Source of the DNA: Syntrophomonadaceae bacterium
GTDB lineage: Bacteria > Bacillota > Syntrophomonadia > Syntrophomonadales > Syntrophomonadaceae
Reading direction: 5' to 3'
Assembly (NCBI GenBank): GCA_030526885.1
Contig: JAUNBV010000058.1
Coordinates: 1 to 11,240 of the forward strand
DNA length: 11,240 nucleotides
The position numbers and the translations under genes are program-made. Position 1 is the stretch's first letter. The number at the start of each line of letters is the position of its first letter. Positions 4,638 to 11,240 of the stretch are shown here, in pieces. The notes below the pieces were generated by a model. The model had not been told where the DNA came from, ran no database searches, and saw only the letters and a list, made by a program, of their open reading frames with translations.

Positions 4638-7295
4638 TTACAGCATTATTTTAATATACTTCTCGATGCCTTCGGCGATGGCGCGGGCGGCCAGTTCCTG
4701 AAAATCTTTGTCCACCAGCAGGGCGGCCTCTTCCGGGTTGCTCATGAAGGCCATTTCCACCAGGACGGAAGGCATGACGGTCTCGCGCAGCACCAGGAGA
4801 TTGCTCTCGCGCAGGCTGCTGCGCACACCACGGTCATTGCGCTCGCAGTATTTTATCATGGATTCCTGAATCAACTCGGCCAGCAGGGCGCGTTCATATT
4901 CCTGCTCCGCCGTCACCGGGTACTCAGGAAAAGCATAATAATGGGTCTGAGTGCCGTGCGGATCGTAGCTGGTCACCGAGTTGGCATGGATGGATACGAA
5001 CAGATCGGCTCCGGCGGCGTTGGCCAGCGCGGCGCGGTCATTGAGCAACACATAGGAGTCGTCGGTACGGGTCATCATCACGTTCAACCCGCTCTGTTCC
5101 AGTAATTCCTGTACTTTCAGCGCCACCGGCAGGTTTACGTCCTTCTCCTTTACTCCGGTATGGTCGCTGATACAGCCGGGTTCAGCGCCGCCATGCCCGG
5201 CGTCGATCCATACGATGACGCCTTCGGTGGAACCGGGGGTCTCGCTGATAATCTGCTCCACGTGGATCAGGGCGATGCTGATGCGGTTGCCGTCGCTATT
5301 CTTCATTATCATGTATTCGGCGACCTTGCTGCCCAGCTCGATGGTGAGCAGGGTGCCGCCGGCTTCGGTTTCTTCCACCAGCAGGGTGTCGGCCAGGTCG
5401 CGCCCGGATATGTTGTATAGTTTTTCGGCAAATCCGGGCAGGGTGTTGGTCAGCTCCACGGTCAGGGTATGGTCGTCCAGCTTTTCTTCATAGGTCATGG
5501 CGGAAGTGCCCTTTACTTCCAATATCTGATTGCCGTTGTTGAGCTTTACGTTCTGGATCTGTAACAGCTGCGGCAGGATGGTGAATACTACTTTGGTATC
5601 GCCGGCTTCGCGGGTGATGTCATAGGCGTACGCCAGCGGCATTTCAATCGTGACCCAGGTGGTGGCGCCGACGGTCTGGCCGGAAATCTCGATGCGGGAG
5701 TTTTTGCCTGTGCCGATGTAAAAGGCTAGCTCGTCGCGATTGCCTTCGATTTGTGCGTCTGCAAAGGTCATCACTATCTTGCGGTTGCCGTTGCTCTCCT
5801 CGATTTCGGGGTCCAGCGCCGCGCCACCTTTCATCACCAGGCGGTAGCCGCTGGCGTCCACGGCGGTCGACATGCTCAAAAAGCCGGCAGCTACGGTGGC
5901 GTTTTCATCCCCACGGGTGTTAAGCCCGCGGGCGCTGTCGGCGGGGGTGTCGGATTCGGCCTGTTCCTCGGGGGACAGTTCTTCATCATCCGGGGCCTCC
6001 GTCACCGCCGCATACACGGCGTCTGCCAGCCAGGAGGCTATCCACATCAGCTCGCCTTCGCGGCTGATCTGGTACCAGCCGTCGCGCTGCGCGATGACGG
6101 CCAGCTCTTCGCCGGCATTGGCTTCGCCCAGCTTATCATAGTCGCCGCCGGGTCCGTTGCGCAGGCTGGCGCCGTTGTCACGCACGATCACCTGTGCGGG
6201 CAGCGCGTTTTCGGTCATATTGATGTCAACGGTGCGGGTGGCGTCGTCCCAGCTCACGGTGGAGCCCAAGGCTTCGCCGACAAAGCGCAGCGGGGCCAGG
6301 GTGCGGTCATTGACGATGGTGGCGGCGGTGTCCAGCGGGTACGCTACGCCGTTCACGGTGGGGCTGAGGGAGCCGATGGGCAAAACGATTACGGTTTCGC
6401 CTTTGGCTGCGGTTACGGTGCGGGTAGCTTCATCCCAGCTCACGGTGGCGCCCAGGGCTTCAAAAATGGCGCGCAGGGGCACCAAGGTGCGTCCGTTTTC
6501 AATGATGGGGGCTACTTCAAAACTCATGGCCTGGCCGTTGAGCAGCACGGTGATATCGCCGCTGGCGGCGGGGTCGGCCAGGGGTTCGGCCCTCTCCACC
6601 AGCCAAGAGGCCACCCAGGCGTTTTCGCTGCCGTCAAACCGGATGCGGTACCAGTCGTCCTGATCTCCCAGCAGCGGATAGTCGGTGCCGGGGGTGAGGC
6701 GTCCCATCGCGTCATAGTCGGTGCCGGGGCCGCTGCGCACGTTGACCGCGCTGCCGGAGCTTATGGTGCCAAAGGAGGGATCGTTGCCGGTAGTGGCGGG
6801 GGGCGCAGGGGGCGTCGCCGGTGCGGCGGGCGTGTCCACTCTCGCGGCCAGCTCGGCAAATATGTAACCTTCGCGCTCCTGCGCGTCGCGCACTTTGTAC
6901 CATTCCCCGCTGACTCCCAGCAGTATCAGCTTATCCCCGGCGGCCAGTTCGCCGGCAATGCCGTAAGTAGTGCCGGGACCGCTGCGCAGATTGACGGTGG
7001 CGCCGGTGACTATAAGCTCGATATCGGGCTGCAGGTATTCGCTCTTGATCCAGCCCTGCTGTCCGCCGTAACGCACCTGGCTCCAATCGCCCTGTACTTG
7101 CAGTATCTCGACCCGGGTGTCGTGGGTCAGCCCGTCCATGATGTCATAGTCGGTGCCGGGGCCGGAGCGCACGTTGACGCTGGCGGCATTGACGGCAGCG
7201 GTCGCGGCTGAAGCCTCCTGCTGCCCAAGGCCTAAAACCAACAGGCCGATCATGGTCAATAGGATCACTTTACCAATAATACCGTTGCTTTTCAT
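4638..7295 (-). CDS. N-acetylmuramoyl-L-alanine amidase with SH3b, CuAO_N1 and AMIN domains (885 residues)
   Basis: A secreted zinc amidase that cuts the bond between N-acetylmuramic acid and L-alanine in peptidoglycan. Order of parts: signal peptide 1-30 (ending EASA); SH3b wall-binding domains at about 34-90, 96-150 and 180-235, each with an N-V/L-R-S-G-P-G motif; CuAO_N1 domain 248-359 (GRTLVPLRAIFEALGATVSW, then RTLAPLRFVGEALGSTVSW); a fourth SH3b 367-428; an acidic linker 432-465; two AMIN-like regions at about 480-575 and 577-680; and the Amidase_3 catalytic domain 692-883. Expected zinc ligands His701 (DAGHGG), Glu717 and His770 (SIHAN) and catalytic Glu847 (VEMAF) are all present, so it should be active. 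Start ATG 7295 has an AGGAA-type ribosome site six bases upstream. It lies 53 bases after the LCP gene with no terminator between, so it is probably co-transcribed. The CuAO_N1 domain is strikingly similar to that of the protein at 1-870. A role in wall turnover or daughter-cell separation is inferred. Confidence 0.95.
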   Translation of the reverse strand: MKSNGIIGKVILLTMIGLLVLGLGQQEASAATAAVNAASVNVRSGPGTDYDIMDGLTHDTRVEILQVQGDWSQVRYGGQQGWIKSEYLQPDIELIVTGATVNLRSGPGTTYGIAGELAAGDKLILLGVSGEWYKVRDAQEREGYIFAELAARVDTPAAPATPPAPPATTGNDPSFGTISSGSAVNVRSGPGTDYDAMGRLTPGTDYPLLGDQDDWYRIRFDGSENAWVASWLVERAEPLADPAASGDITVLLNGQAMSFEVAPIIENGRTLVPLRAIFEALGATVSWDEATRTVTAAKGETVIVLPIGSLSPTVNGVAYPLDTAATIVNDRTLAPLRFVGEALGSTVSWDDATRTVDINMTENALPAQVIVRDNGASLRNGPGGDYDKLGEANAGEELAVIAQRDGWYQISREGELMWIASWLADAVYAAVTEAPDDEELSPEEQAESDTPADSARGLNTRGDENATVAAGFLSMSTAVDASGYRLVMKGGAALDPEIEESNGNRKIVMTFADAQIEGNRDELAFYIGTGKNSRIEISGQTVGATTWVTIEMPLAYAYDITREAGDTKVVFTILPQLLQIQNVKLNNGNQILEVKGTSAMTYEEKLDDHTLTVELTNTLPGFAEKLYNISGRDLADTLLVEETEAGGTLLTIELGSKVAEYMIMKNSDGNRISIALIHVEQIISETPGSTEGVIVWIDAGHGGAEPGCISDHTGVKEKDVNLPVALKVQELLEQSGLNVMMTRTDDSYVLLNDRAALANAAGADLFVSIHANSVTSYDPHGTQTHYYAFPEYPVTAEQEYERALLAELIQESMIKYCERNDRGVRSSLRESNLLVLRETVMPSVLVEMAFMSNPEEAALLVDKDFQELAARAIAEGIEKYIKIML
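6711..6746. repeat. Direct repeat inside the amidase gene, copy 1
   Basis: This 36-base segment matches 7143-7178 at 34 positions by eye. It encodes the N-V-R-S-G-P-G-T-D-Y-D core of the third SH3b domain. The DNA identity exceeds what protein similarity requires, suggesting recent duplication or gene conversion between SH3b modules. Confidence 0.8.
7143..7178. repeat. Direct repeat inside the amidase gene, copy 2
   Basis: This is the partner of 6711-6746. It encodes the core of the first SH3b domain; the two differences fall together in one short segment. Recombination between the copies would delete 432 bases (144 codons) in frame, removing two SH3b units. Confidence 0.8.
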
Positions 7296-7348
7296 TTGCT
7301 TTCCTTTCTTTGATCAGGCGTTGTTACACGCGATTGTGACCGGCCCGT

Positions 7349-8704
7349 TTAGATTCCGCTATCAGCCGGAGGTCCGCCGGAGGGACGTTCAAAGGGCGAC
7401 AGGGTTTCAGGGATGACGGGTGGTTCAGCGGTAACCGGGGATTCAGGGCTTGGCGGCTCTGCGTCTTGGTCCAGCGGGGGGATGTCGATAGGGCGTTCGT
7501 CGGCAGCGGGGGGCTGCTCCCCGCCTGCTTCGCTGTCATAGTCATCGCCGGTTTCACCGTCTAAGTCAGTGTCTTGGGGCGAAACCGTTTCATCATCTTC
7601 TTCCAGCACGGGGATATCGACTTGGTAGGCCTCTTCCGCCGGTTGCTCGCTGGGCACGACGATAAGGGAGTCCGCCTCCGACGCCGGCAACAGCATAGGC
7701 ACGGTCTCGCCAGCCATCAACTGCTCCAGCAGGTTGCCGTTTACCTCGTCATCGGTTTGCCAGAAGCTATTGAGCAGGATGCCGTTTTCGTCGCGCACGT
7801 CCAGGAAGTGCCCCGGCAGGGTCTGGGCAATCAGGGTATCGCCTTCAAACAGGCTCACCCATTTGGACATGGCCAGCATGTCAGCGGTGGTCATGTTGGT
7901 GTCGGACAGGGAGTACACCTGTCTCGCCAGGCTGGGGAGCTTTACAATGGTCTTGGTTTGCAGCACTTCGTCTTTTAAGGCCTGGATAAACTTCTGCTGC
8001 ACGGTAGTGCGCTCTATATCGCCCATGTTGTAATCACGGTAGCGCACGTAGCCCAGGGCGTCGTGCCCGTTCAGTTTTTGCAGGCCGGGTTCAATGTCGA
8101 TGCCTTCCTCGGGCTTGTATTTGCGGGCTTCCACGTCAATGGTCACCCCGCCCAGCACGTCGATTATCTGTTCAAAGCCCTCGAAGTCGAGTTGAACATA
8201 ATAATCTATCTTCTCGTTCATCATATTTTCCACCAGCTTCACGGTCAGTTCCGTGCCGCCGTACACATTGCCGAAACTCACCTTCTGATCGGGGTCGCCG
8301 TTGATGGTGACGCGGGTGTCGCGGGGGATGGAGATCATGGCCGCGCGCTTGAGCTCGGGGTCGATGGAGGCCAGAATGATGGTATCGGCGCGCGAAGCCG
8401 TTTCCCCGGCGCGGGCGTCCATGCCGAGGAACAGGATGTTGGTGCGCTCGCCTTCGATGATCTCCTCCGTGGGTTCCGGTTCGTCTGCCGGGACGGGGGG
8501 CTCGCCGAACAAGGCCCGCATCCCCAGGATGCCGCCGCCCATACATAGCATAAAGATCAGCGCCCCCACCAGGATATTGCGGTACATGGTTTTACGGTCT
8601 TTAGCGGTGTCCGCTCCGCCTATAGGCTGCGCCCCCGAATCATCCGCCGCCGGCCTGAGGGCGCCGAGCAGTTTATCTTTCAATGCTTTAACGTCGATTT
8701 TCAT
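7349..8704 (-). CDS. LytR-CpsA-Psr (LCP) family cell-wall glycopolymer ligase
   Basis: LCP enzymes move lipid-linked wall polymers onto peptidoglycan at the outer face of the membrane. This one has a short cytoplasmic N-terminus, one membrane helix at about 43-65, and an LCP domain at about 86-250. The domain carries the usual conserved charged residues: D96 in FLGMDAR, the SRADT motif (104-108), SIPRDTRV (125-132), the GYVRYRD segment (218-224) and GDIERTTVQQ (228-237). Length is 451 residues because of a tail after about 345 that is acidic and proline-rich, with two similar DIP-V/P-L motifs (363-367 and 407-411). No LytR_C domain is visible. The start ATG overlaps the stop of the upstream tagO-like gene (ATGA), which implies translational coupling, and an AAGGAGAGGA ribosome site lies about 12 bases upstream. 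Together with the TagO-like enzyme and CsaB, it probably attaches the SLH-binding polysaccharide to the wall. The family is certain; the polymer is inferred. Confidence 0.93.
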   Translation of the reverse strand: MKIDVKALKDKLLGALRPAADDSGAQPIGGADTAKDRKTMYRNILVGALIFMLCMGGGILGMRALFGEPPVPADEPEPTEEIIEGERTNILFLGMDARAGETASRADTIILASIDPELKRAAMISIPRDTRVTINGDPDQKVSFGNVYGGTELTVKLVENMMNEKIDYYVQLDFEGFEQIIDVLGGVTIDVEARKYKPEEGIDIEPGLQKLNGHDALGYVRYRDYNMGDIERTTVQQKFIQALKDEVLQTKTIVKLPSLARQVYSLSDTNMTTADMLAMSKWVSLFEGDTLIAQTLPGHFLDVRDENGILLNSFWQTDDEVNGNLLEQLMAGETVPMLLPASEADSLIVVPSEQPAEEAYQVDIPVLEEDDETVSPQDTDLDGETGDDYDSEAGGEQPPAADERPIDIPPLDQDAEPPSPESPVTAEPPVIPETLSPFERPSGGPPADSGI

Positions 8705-9810
8705 AACGAGTCTTTTTCCTCTCCTTCGCGGCGATAAATGATTACATCCGGTTCAGGGACCGGGGACGGCTCGGGGCGGGTGCCGGTACGCAGCCCGATT
8801 TTTTCGGCTACGGCCACAGTTATTATCAGTACTAAGGCCAGCAGCAGGCTGACGCGCGACATATTGGTGTGGCTGAAGGTGATGGCCAGCCCGCCGAAAA
8901 AGGCGCTGGCCACATATATCACCAGTACCGTACTGCGGTGGCTCAGCCCCAACGCCATCAGCCGGTGATGCAGGTGGTCCTTATCGGGGCGGAAAATGGG
9001 GGTGCGGTTGTTGAGCCGCCGCACGATGGCAAACAGGGTGTCCAGTATGGGTATGCCTAAAACGATGATGGGTATGATTAGCGATATTACGGCGGTGCTC
9101 TTGGTCATGCCGCAAACCGCCAGGCAGGCCAGCACGAAGCCCAAAAAGTTGCTGCCGCTGTCACCCATAAAGGTTTTGGCGGGATAAAAGTTATAGGGTA
9201 AAAAGCCCAGCACCGCGGCCACCAGCACCATGGACATCATGAATACCGGGGGCTCGCCCTGCATCAATGCCACCACGCCCATGGTGGCCGCCGCGATAGC
9301 CGAAATGCCGGCGGCCAGCCCGTCCAGCCCGTCGATGAGGTTGATGGCGTTGGTTATGCCCACGATCCATAGAAAGGTCAGGGGCAGGGCCAGATTGCCC
9401 AGCACAAAGATTCCTTCAAAAGGATTAGTGACAAAATATACTATCACGCCAAAGGACATGGCCACTACCGCCGCCAAGCACTGGCCCAGCAGTTTCAGCC
9501 AGGGGGATATTTGATAAATGTCGTCCAGTAGGCCCACAATAAATATGATGATGCCGCCGAGTACGATGCCGCTAAGGGGGGCCGGGGCCTTAAGGATAAA
9601 GACTGCGGGGATGATAAAGGCCAGGAAAAGGGCGCAGCCGCCGATGCGGGGCATGGCGGTCTGATGAACTTTGCGGTCGTCGGGCCGATCTACCGCGTTC
9701 ACCCGACGCGCCAGGCGGATAACCAGAGGGGTGCTGAGCAGCGCCAGCAGAAAAGCTGCTGCCACCGCCAGAGCTGGTTGTAAGGTGCTCATCGATGCCA
9801 AATAAGTCAA
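8701..9810 (-). CDS. tagO: TagO/WecA-type undecaprenyl-phosphate N-acetylglucosaminyl-1-phosphate transferase
   Basis: An integral membrane enzyme that starts wall-polymer synthesis by moving a sugar-1-phosphate, usually GlcNAc-1-P from UDP-GlcNAc, onto undecaprenyl phosphate. About eleven hydrophobic helices are visible. Family motifs in order: DDRKVH (44-49), PRIGG (54-58), the Asp pair D96-D97, NLIDGLDGLA (157-166), FMGDSGS (214-220) and the cytoplasmic DHLHHRL (278-284). The last is typical of the WecA/TagO branch rather than MraY. The C-terminal ~30 residues are hydrophilic and proline/charge-rich. The start is uncertain: TTG 9810 has GGGAGAGG just upstream, while ATG 9792 would give 363 residues but is far from that site. 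I prefer TTG. It is the first gene of a probable operon with the LCP and amidase genes, overlapping the LCP gene by four bases, and is driven by the promoter at 9841-9869. The sugar specificity is not readable. Confidence 0.93.
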   Translation of the reverse strand: MTYLASMSTLQPALAVAAAFLLALLSTPLVIRLARRVNAVDRPDDRKVHQTAMPRIGGCALFLAFIIPAVFILKAPAPLSGIVLGGIIIFIVGLLDDIYQISPWLKLLGQCLAAVVAMSFGVIVYFVTNPFEGIFVLGNLALPLTFLWIVGITNAINLIDGLDGLAAGISAIAAATMGVVALMQGEPPVFMMSMVLVAAVLGFLPYNFYPAKTFMGDSGSNFLGFVLACLAVCGMTKSTAVISLIIPIIVLGIPILDTLFAIVRRLNNRTPIFRPDKDHLHHRLMALGLSHRSTVLVIYVASAFFGGLAITFSHTNMSRVSLLLALVLIITVAVAEKIGLRTGTRPEPSPVPEPDVIIYRREGEEKDSL

Positions 9811-9840
9811 ATCCTCTCCCGCTGTGTCGGCTCCTGACTA

Positions 9841-9869
9841 ATTTTATCACCGCTTATTTTGCTTGTCCA
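9841..9869 (-). promoter_or_regulatory. Sigma-A-type promoter of the tagO-LCP-amidase operon
   Basis: On the minus strand, TGGACA (9869-9864) and TAAAAT (9846-9841) are separated by 17 bases, each one mismatch from consensus. The predicted transcript start is near 9834, leaving a leader of about 24 bases that carries the GGGAGAGG ribosome site (9820-9813) used by TTG 9810. Confidence 0.6.
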
Positions 9870-9882
9870 TACATCATTTCAG

Positions 9883-9911
9883 TTGTATTGTCGGCAATTT
9901 TACCGTATTAT
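9883..9911 (+). promoter_or_regulatory. Sigma-A-type promoter of csaB
   Basis: TTGTAT (9883-9888) and TATTAT (9906-9911) are separated by 17 bases. The predicted start near 9918 gives a leader of roughly 100 bases. It is back-to-back with the tagO promoter, only 13 bases between the two -35 boxes, so the two units could be co-regulated. Confidence 0.55.
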
Positions 9912-9947
9912 GGGCACATACCCTTCGGGGCGGATTTTTGCCTGCAT

Positions 9948-9961
9948 TTTATTGCAATAAA
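9948..9961. promoter_or_regulatory. Perfect 14-bp palindrome in the csaB leader
   Basis: TTTATTGCAATAAA is a perfect palindrome about 30 bases downstream of the predicted csaB transcript start. Its size and A/T-rich arms would suit a dimeric repressor acting as a roadblock. No regulator is identified. Confidence 0.35.
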
Positions 9962-9965
9962 TACG

Positions 9966-9989
9966 ATGTAATTTCGTACTTGCTTACAT
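9966..9989. repeat. Inverted repeat ATGTAA-N12-TTACAT before csaB
   Basis: ATGTAA (9966-9971) and TTACAT (9984-9989) are exact inverted copies. They could form a weak hairpin 30 bases before the csaB start codon or be a protein site. No T-run follows, so it is not a terminator. Confidence 0.3.
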
Positions 9990-10019
9990 AGCAGGCACTG
10001 GCGAAAGGGTCATTGGGGG

Positions 10020-11240
10020 ATGAAAATAGTACTGTCCGGATATTACGGCTTTGACAATGCCGGGGATGAAGCGCTGCTGATGGCTATCAGCGGGGCTTTG
10101 CACGCGCTGGCGCCGGAAGCGGAGCTGGTAGTATTTTCCGGCGCGCCGGAGCGCACGGAGGAACTGCACGGCTTGAGCGCGGTGTATTACATGAGCCCCA
10201 TCGCGGTGTGGCGCGAGCTGTGGAATACCGACCTTCTCATCAGCGGCGGCGGAAGCATCTTCCAGGATGTGAGCAGCTGGCGTTCGCTTCCTTATTATAT
10301 TAGTGTGGTGAGCCTGGCCAAGCTGTTCCGCAAGCCGGTGATTTTCTACGCCCAGGGCGTGGGGCCCATCAACCGCCCCTTCAGCCGCCTGCTGATGCGG
10401 CTGGTAGCCAACCGGGTGGATATGATAACGCTGCGGGACGACGCTTCCCGCGAATATTTGCTGGAATTGGGGGTCACGCGCCCGCCCATGCGGGTGACGG
10501 CGGACCCGGTGTTTTCGCTGGACGCCGCCGATGATGACGACCCGGCGGTACGGGAACTGCTGGACGCGCTGGAGTTCCCCGCCGTGGGGGTGGCGGTGCG
10601 GCATTGGGCGCCGCTGGACGGCTATCAGCCGGAGCTGGCGCTGTGTCTTGATGAGCTGGCCGCGCGTGGTTACGAAATATTATTTATCGCTATGGACTGG
10701 CCGGAGGATTTGGAGGAGGCGCGCCGGGTGGAAGCCTTGATGCGGCAGCCGGCCCGCATTCTGGAGCAAAAGCTGGGCAGCCGCGAACATCTGGCTTTAA
10801 TCTCGCATTTGGACCTGATGATCGGTATGCGCCTGCATGCCCTGATTTTCGCCGCCTCCCAGGGGGTGCCGGTGGGCGGCATCGCCTACGACCCCAAGGT
10901 GGAGGCTTTCCTGCATAATCTGCATCAAACCCCGCTGGCCCTGGAACACGAGGCCATGCAGGCGCAGCTGGAGCCCCTGCTGGCGGGAGGCAGCCAGCGC
11001 GATGTCCTGCGGCAATGGGCGCTCGATATGCGGGAGCAGGCGGATGAAAACGCCCGGCTGGCGCTGGAGCTGGTGCAGGGCCAAAACCGCCGGGAGCAAG
11101 ATAAGGCCGAAGATGACGCCATCACCTCCCCCTTGCCTATTCAGGACGGCGAGGAGGCCGAGGCTTTGTCGGCCTCTACGGGAAAGAATTTTATCGGGGT
11201 GGCGGCCATGATATTTCTGGCTAAGCTCTTGGGCTTTGCC
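10020..11240 (+). CDS. csaB: CsaB polysaccharide pyruvyl transferase, apparently fused to a flippase-like membrane domain (3' end missing)
   Basis: CsaB adds pyruvate ketals to the secondary wall polysaccharide, creating the ligand that SLH domains bind. The frame runs without a stop for 407 codons to the window edge. Family features: N-terminal SGYYGFDNAGDEALL (6-20), SGGGSIFQD (75-83), YAQGVGPI (110-117), GMRLHAL (269-275) and AYDPK (289-293). The pyruvyl transferase part seems to end near 353 (ELVQ), about the usual CsaB length. A charged linker (354-388) follows, then KNFIGVAAMIFLAKLLGFA (389-407), which resembles the first helix of MurJ/MviN-type lipid flippases. ATG 10020 is the first in-frame start after a TAA at 9969-9971; the predicted N-terminus fits the family, and AAAGGG (10004-10009) lies ten bases upstream. 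It diverges from the tagO operon and has its own promoter. The CsaB call is firm. The flippase identity rests on 19 residues and is tentative; it could instead be a simple membrane anchor. Confidence 0.92.
   Translation, partial: MKIVLSGYYGFDNAGDEALLMAISGALHALAPEAELVVFSGAPERTEELHGLSAVYYMSPIAVWRELWNTDLLISGGGSIFQDVSSWRSLPYYISVVSLAKLFRKPVIFYAQGVGPINRPFSRLLMRLVANRVDMITLRDDASREYLLELGVTRPPMRVTADPVFSLDAADDDDPAVRELLDALEFPAVGVAVRHWAPLDGYQPELALCLDELAARGYEILFIAMDWPEDLEEARRVEALMRQPARILEQKLGSREHLALISHLDLMIGMRLHALIFAASQGVPVGGIAYDPKVEAFLHNLHQTPLALEHEAMQAQLEPLLAGGSQRDVLRQWALDMREQADENARLALELVQGQNRREQDKAEDDAITSPLPIQDGEEAEALSASTGKNFIGVAAMIFLAKLLGFA

Noticed and set aside
5751..7211. A 486-codon open frame on the plus strand inside the amidase gene
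   Set aside because: It is antisense to conserved catalytic and binding domains, is a Gly/Ala/Val/His-rich shadow of GC-rich codons, and has no family motifs.
9984..10604. A 206-codon minus-strand frame across csaB
   Set aside because: It overlaps well-conserved CsaB motifs, is rich in His/Arg/Gln/Pro as expected of a shadow frame, and has no motif of its own.

Overview
The window reads as chromosome from a Gram-positive-type (monoderm) Firmicute, most likely in the class Clostridia. The basis is an S-layer-homology (SLH) surface protein, copper-amine-oxidase N-terminal-type (CuAO_N1) domains on secreted proteins, a large SH3b/AMIN/Amidase_3 autolysin, an LCP-family glycopolymer ligase, a TagO/WecA-type transferase, CsaB, and AGGAGG-type ribosome binding sites. 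Genes are mostly GC-rich. I cannot name a genus.

Layout. Positions 1-870 (+) hold the 3' part of a secreted CuAO_N1-domain protein, closed by two hairpins, the second a strong terminator. Positions 938-1388 are non-coding; the last ~170 bases can fold into a row of hairpins and form the likely leader of the next gene. Positions 1389-4196 (+) encode a 935-residue SLH surface protein, closed by a strong terminator at 4262-4295. A 441-base convergent gap follows, with a heptad repeat and a terminator for the opposite strand. On the minus strand, reading from 9810 down to 4638, lie a TagO/WecA-like glycosyl-phosphate transferase, an LCP ligase (ATGA overlap with the former) and an N-acetylmuramoyl-L-alanine amidase (53 bases further on): a probable three-gene operon with a good promoter at 9841-9869. 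Divergent from it, with its own promoter at 9883-9911, is csaB (10020 to the window end). Its frame stays open past the usual CsaB end and enters what looks like the first membrane helix of a flippase.

How the genes work together. TagO-type enzymes start a secondary cell-wall polysaccharide on undecaprenyl phosphate. CsaB adds pyruvate ketals to that polysaccharide. LCP enzymes attach it to peptidoglycan. SLH domains bind the pyruvylated polymer. The amidase remodels the peptidoglycan. The window therefore holds much of an S-layer anchoring pathway beside one of its likely clients.

The points most worth following are the apparent CsaB-flippase fusion, a C-terminal module shared by the first protein and the SLH protein, the hairpin-rich leader of the SLH gene, and the uneven base composition inside that gene. 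I found no CRISPR array, tRNA, rRNA or intact mobile element.
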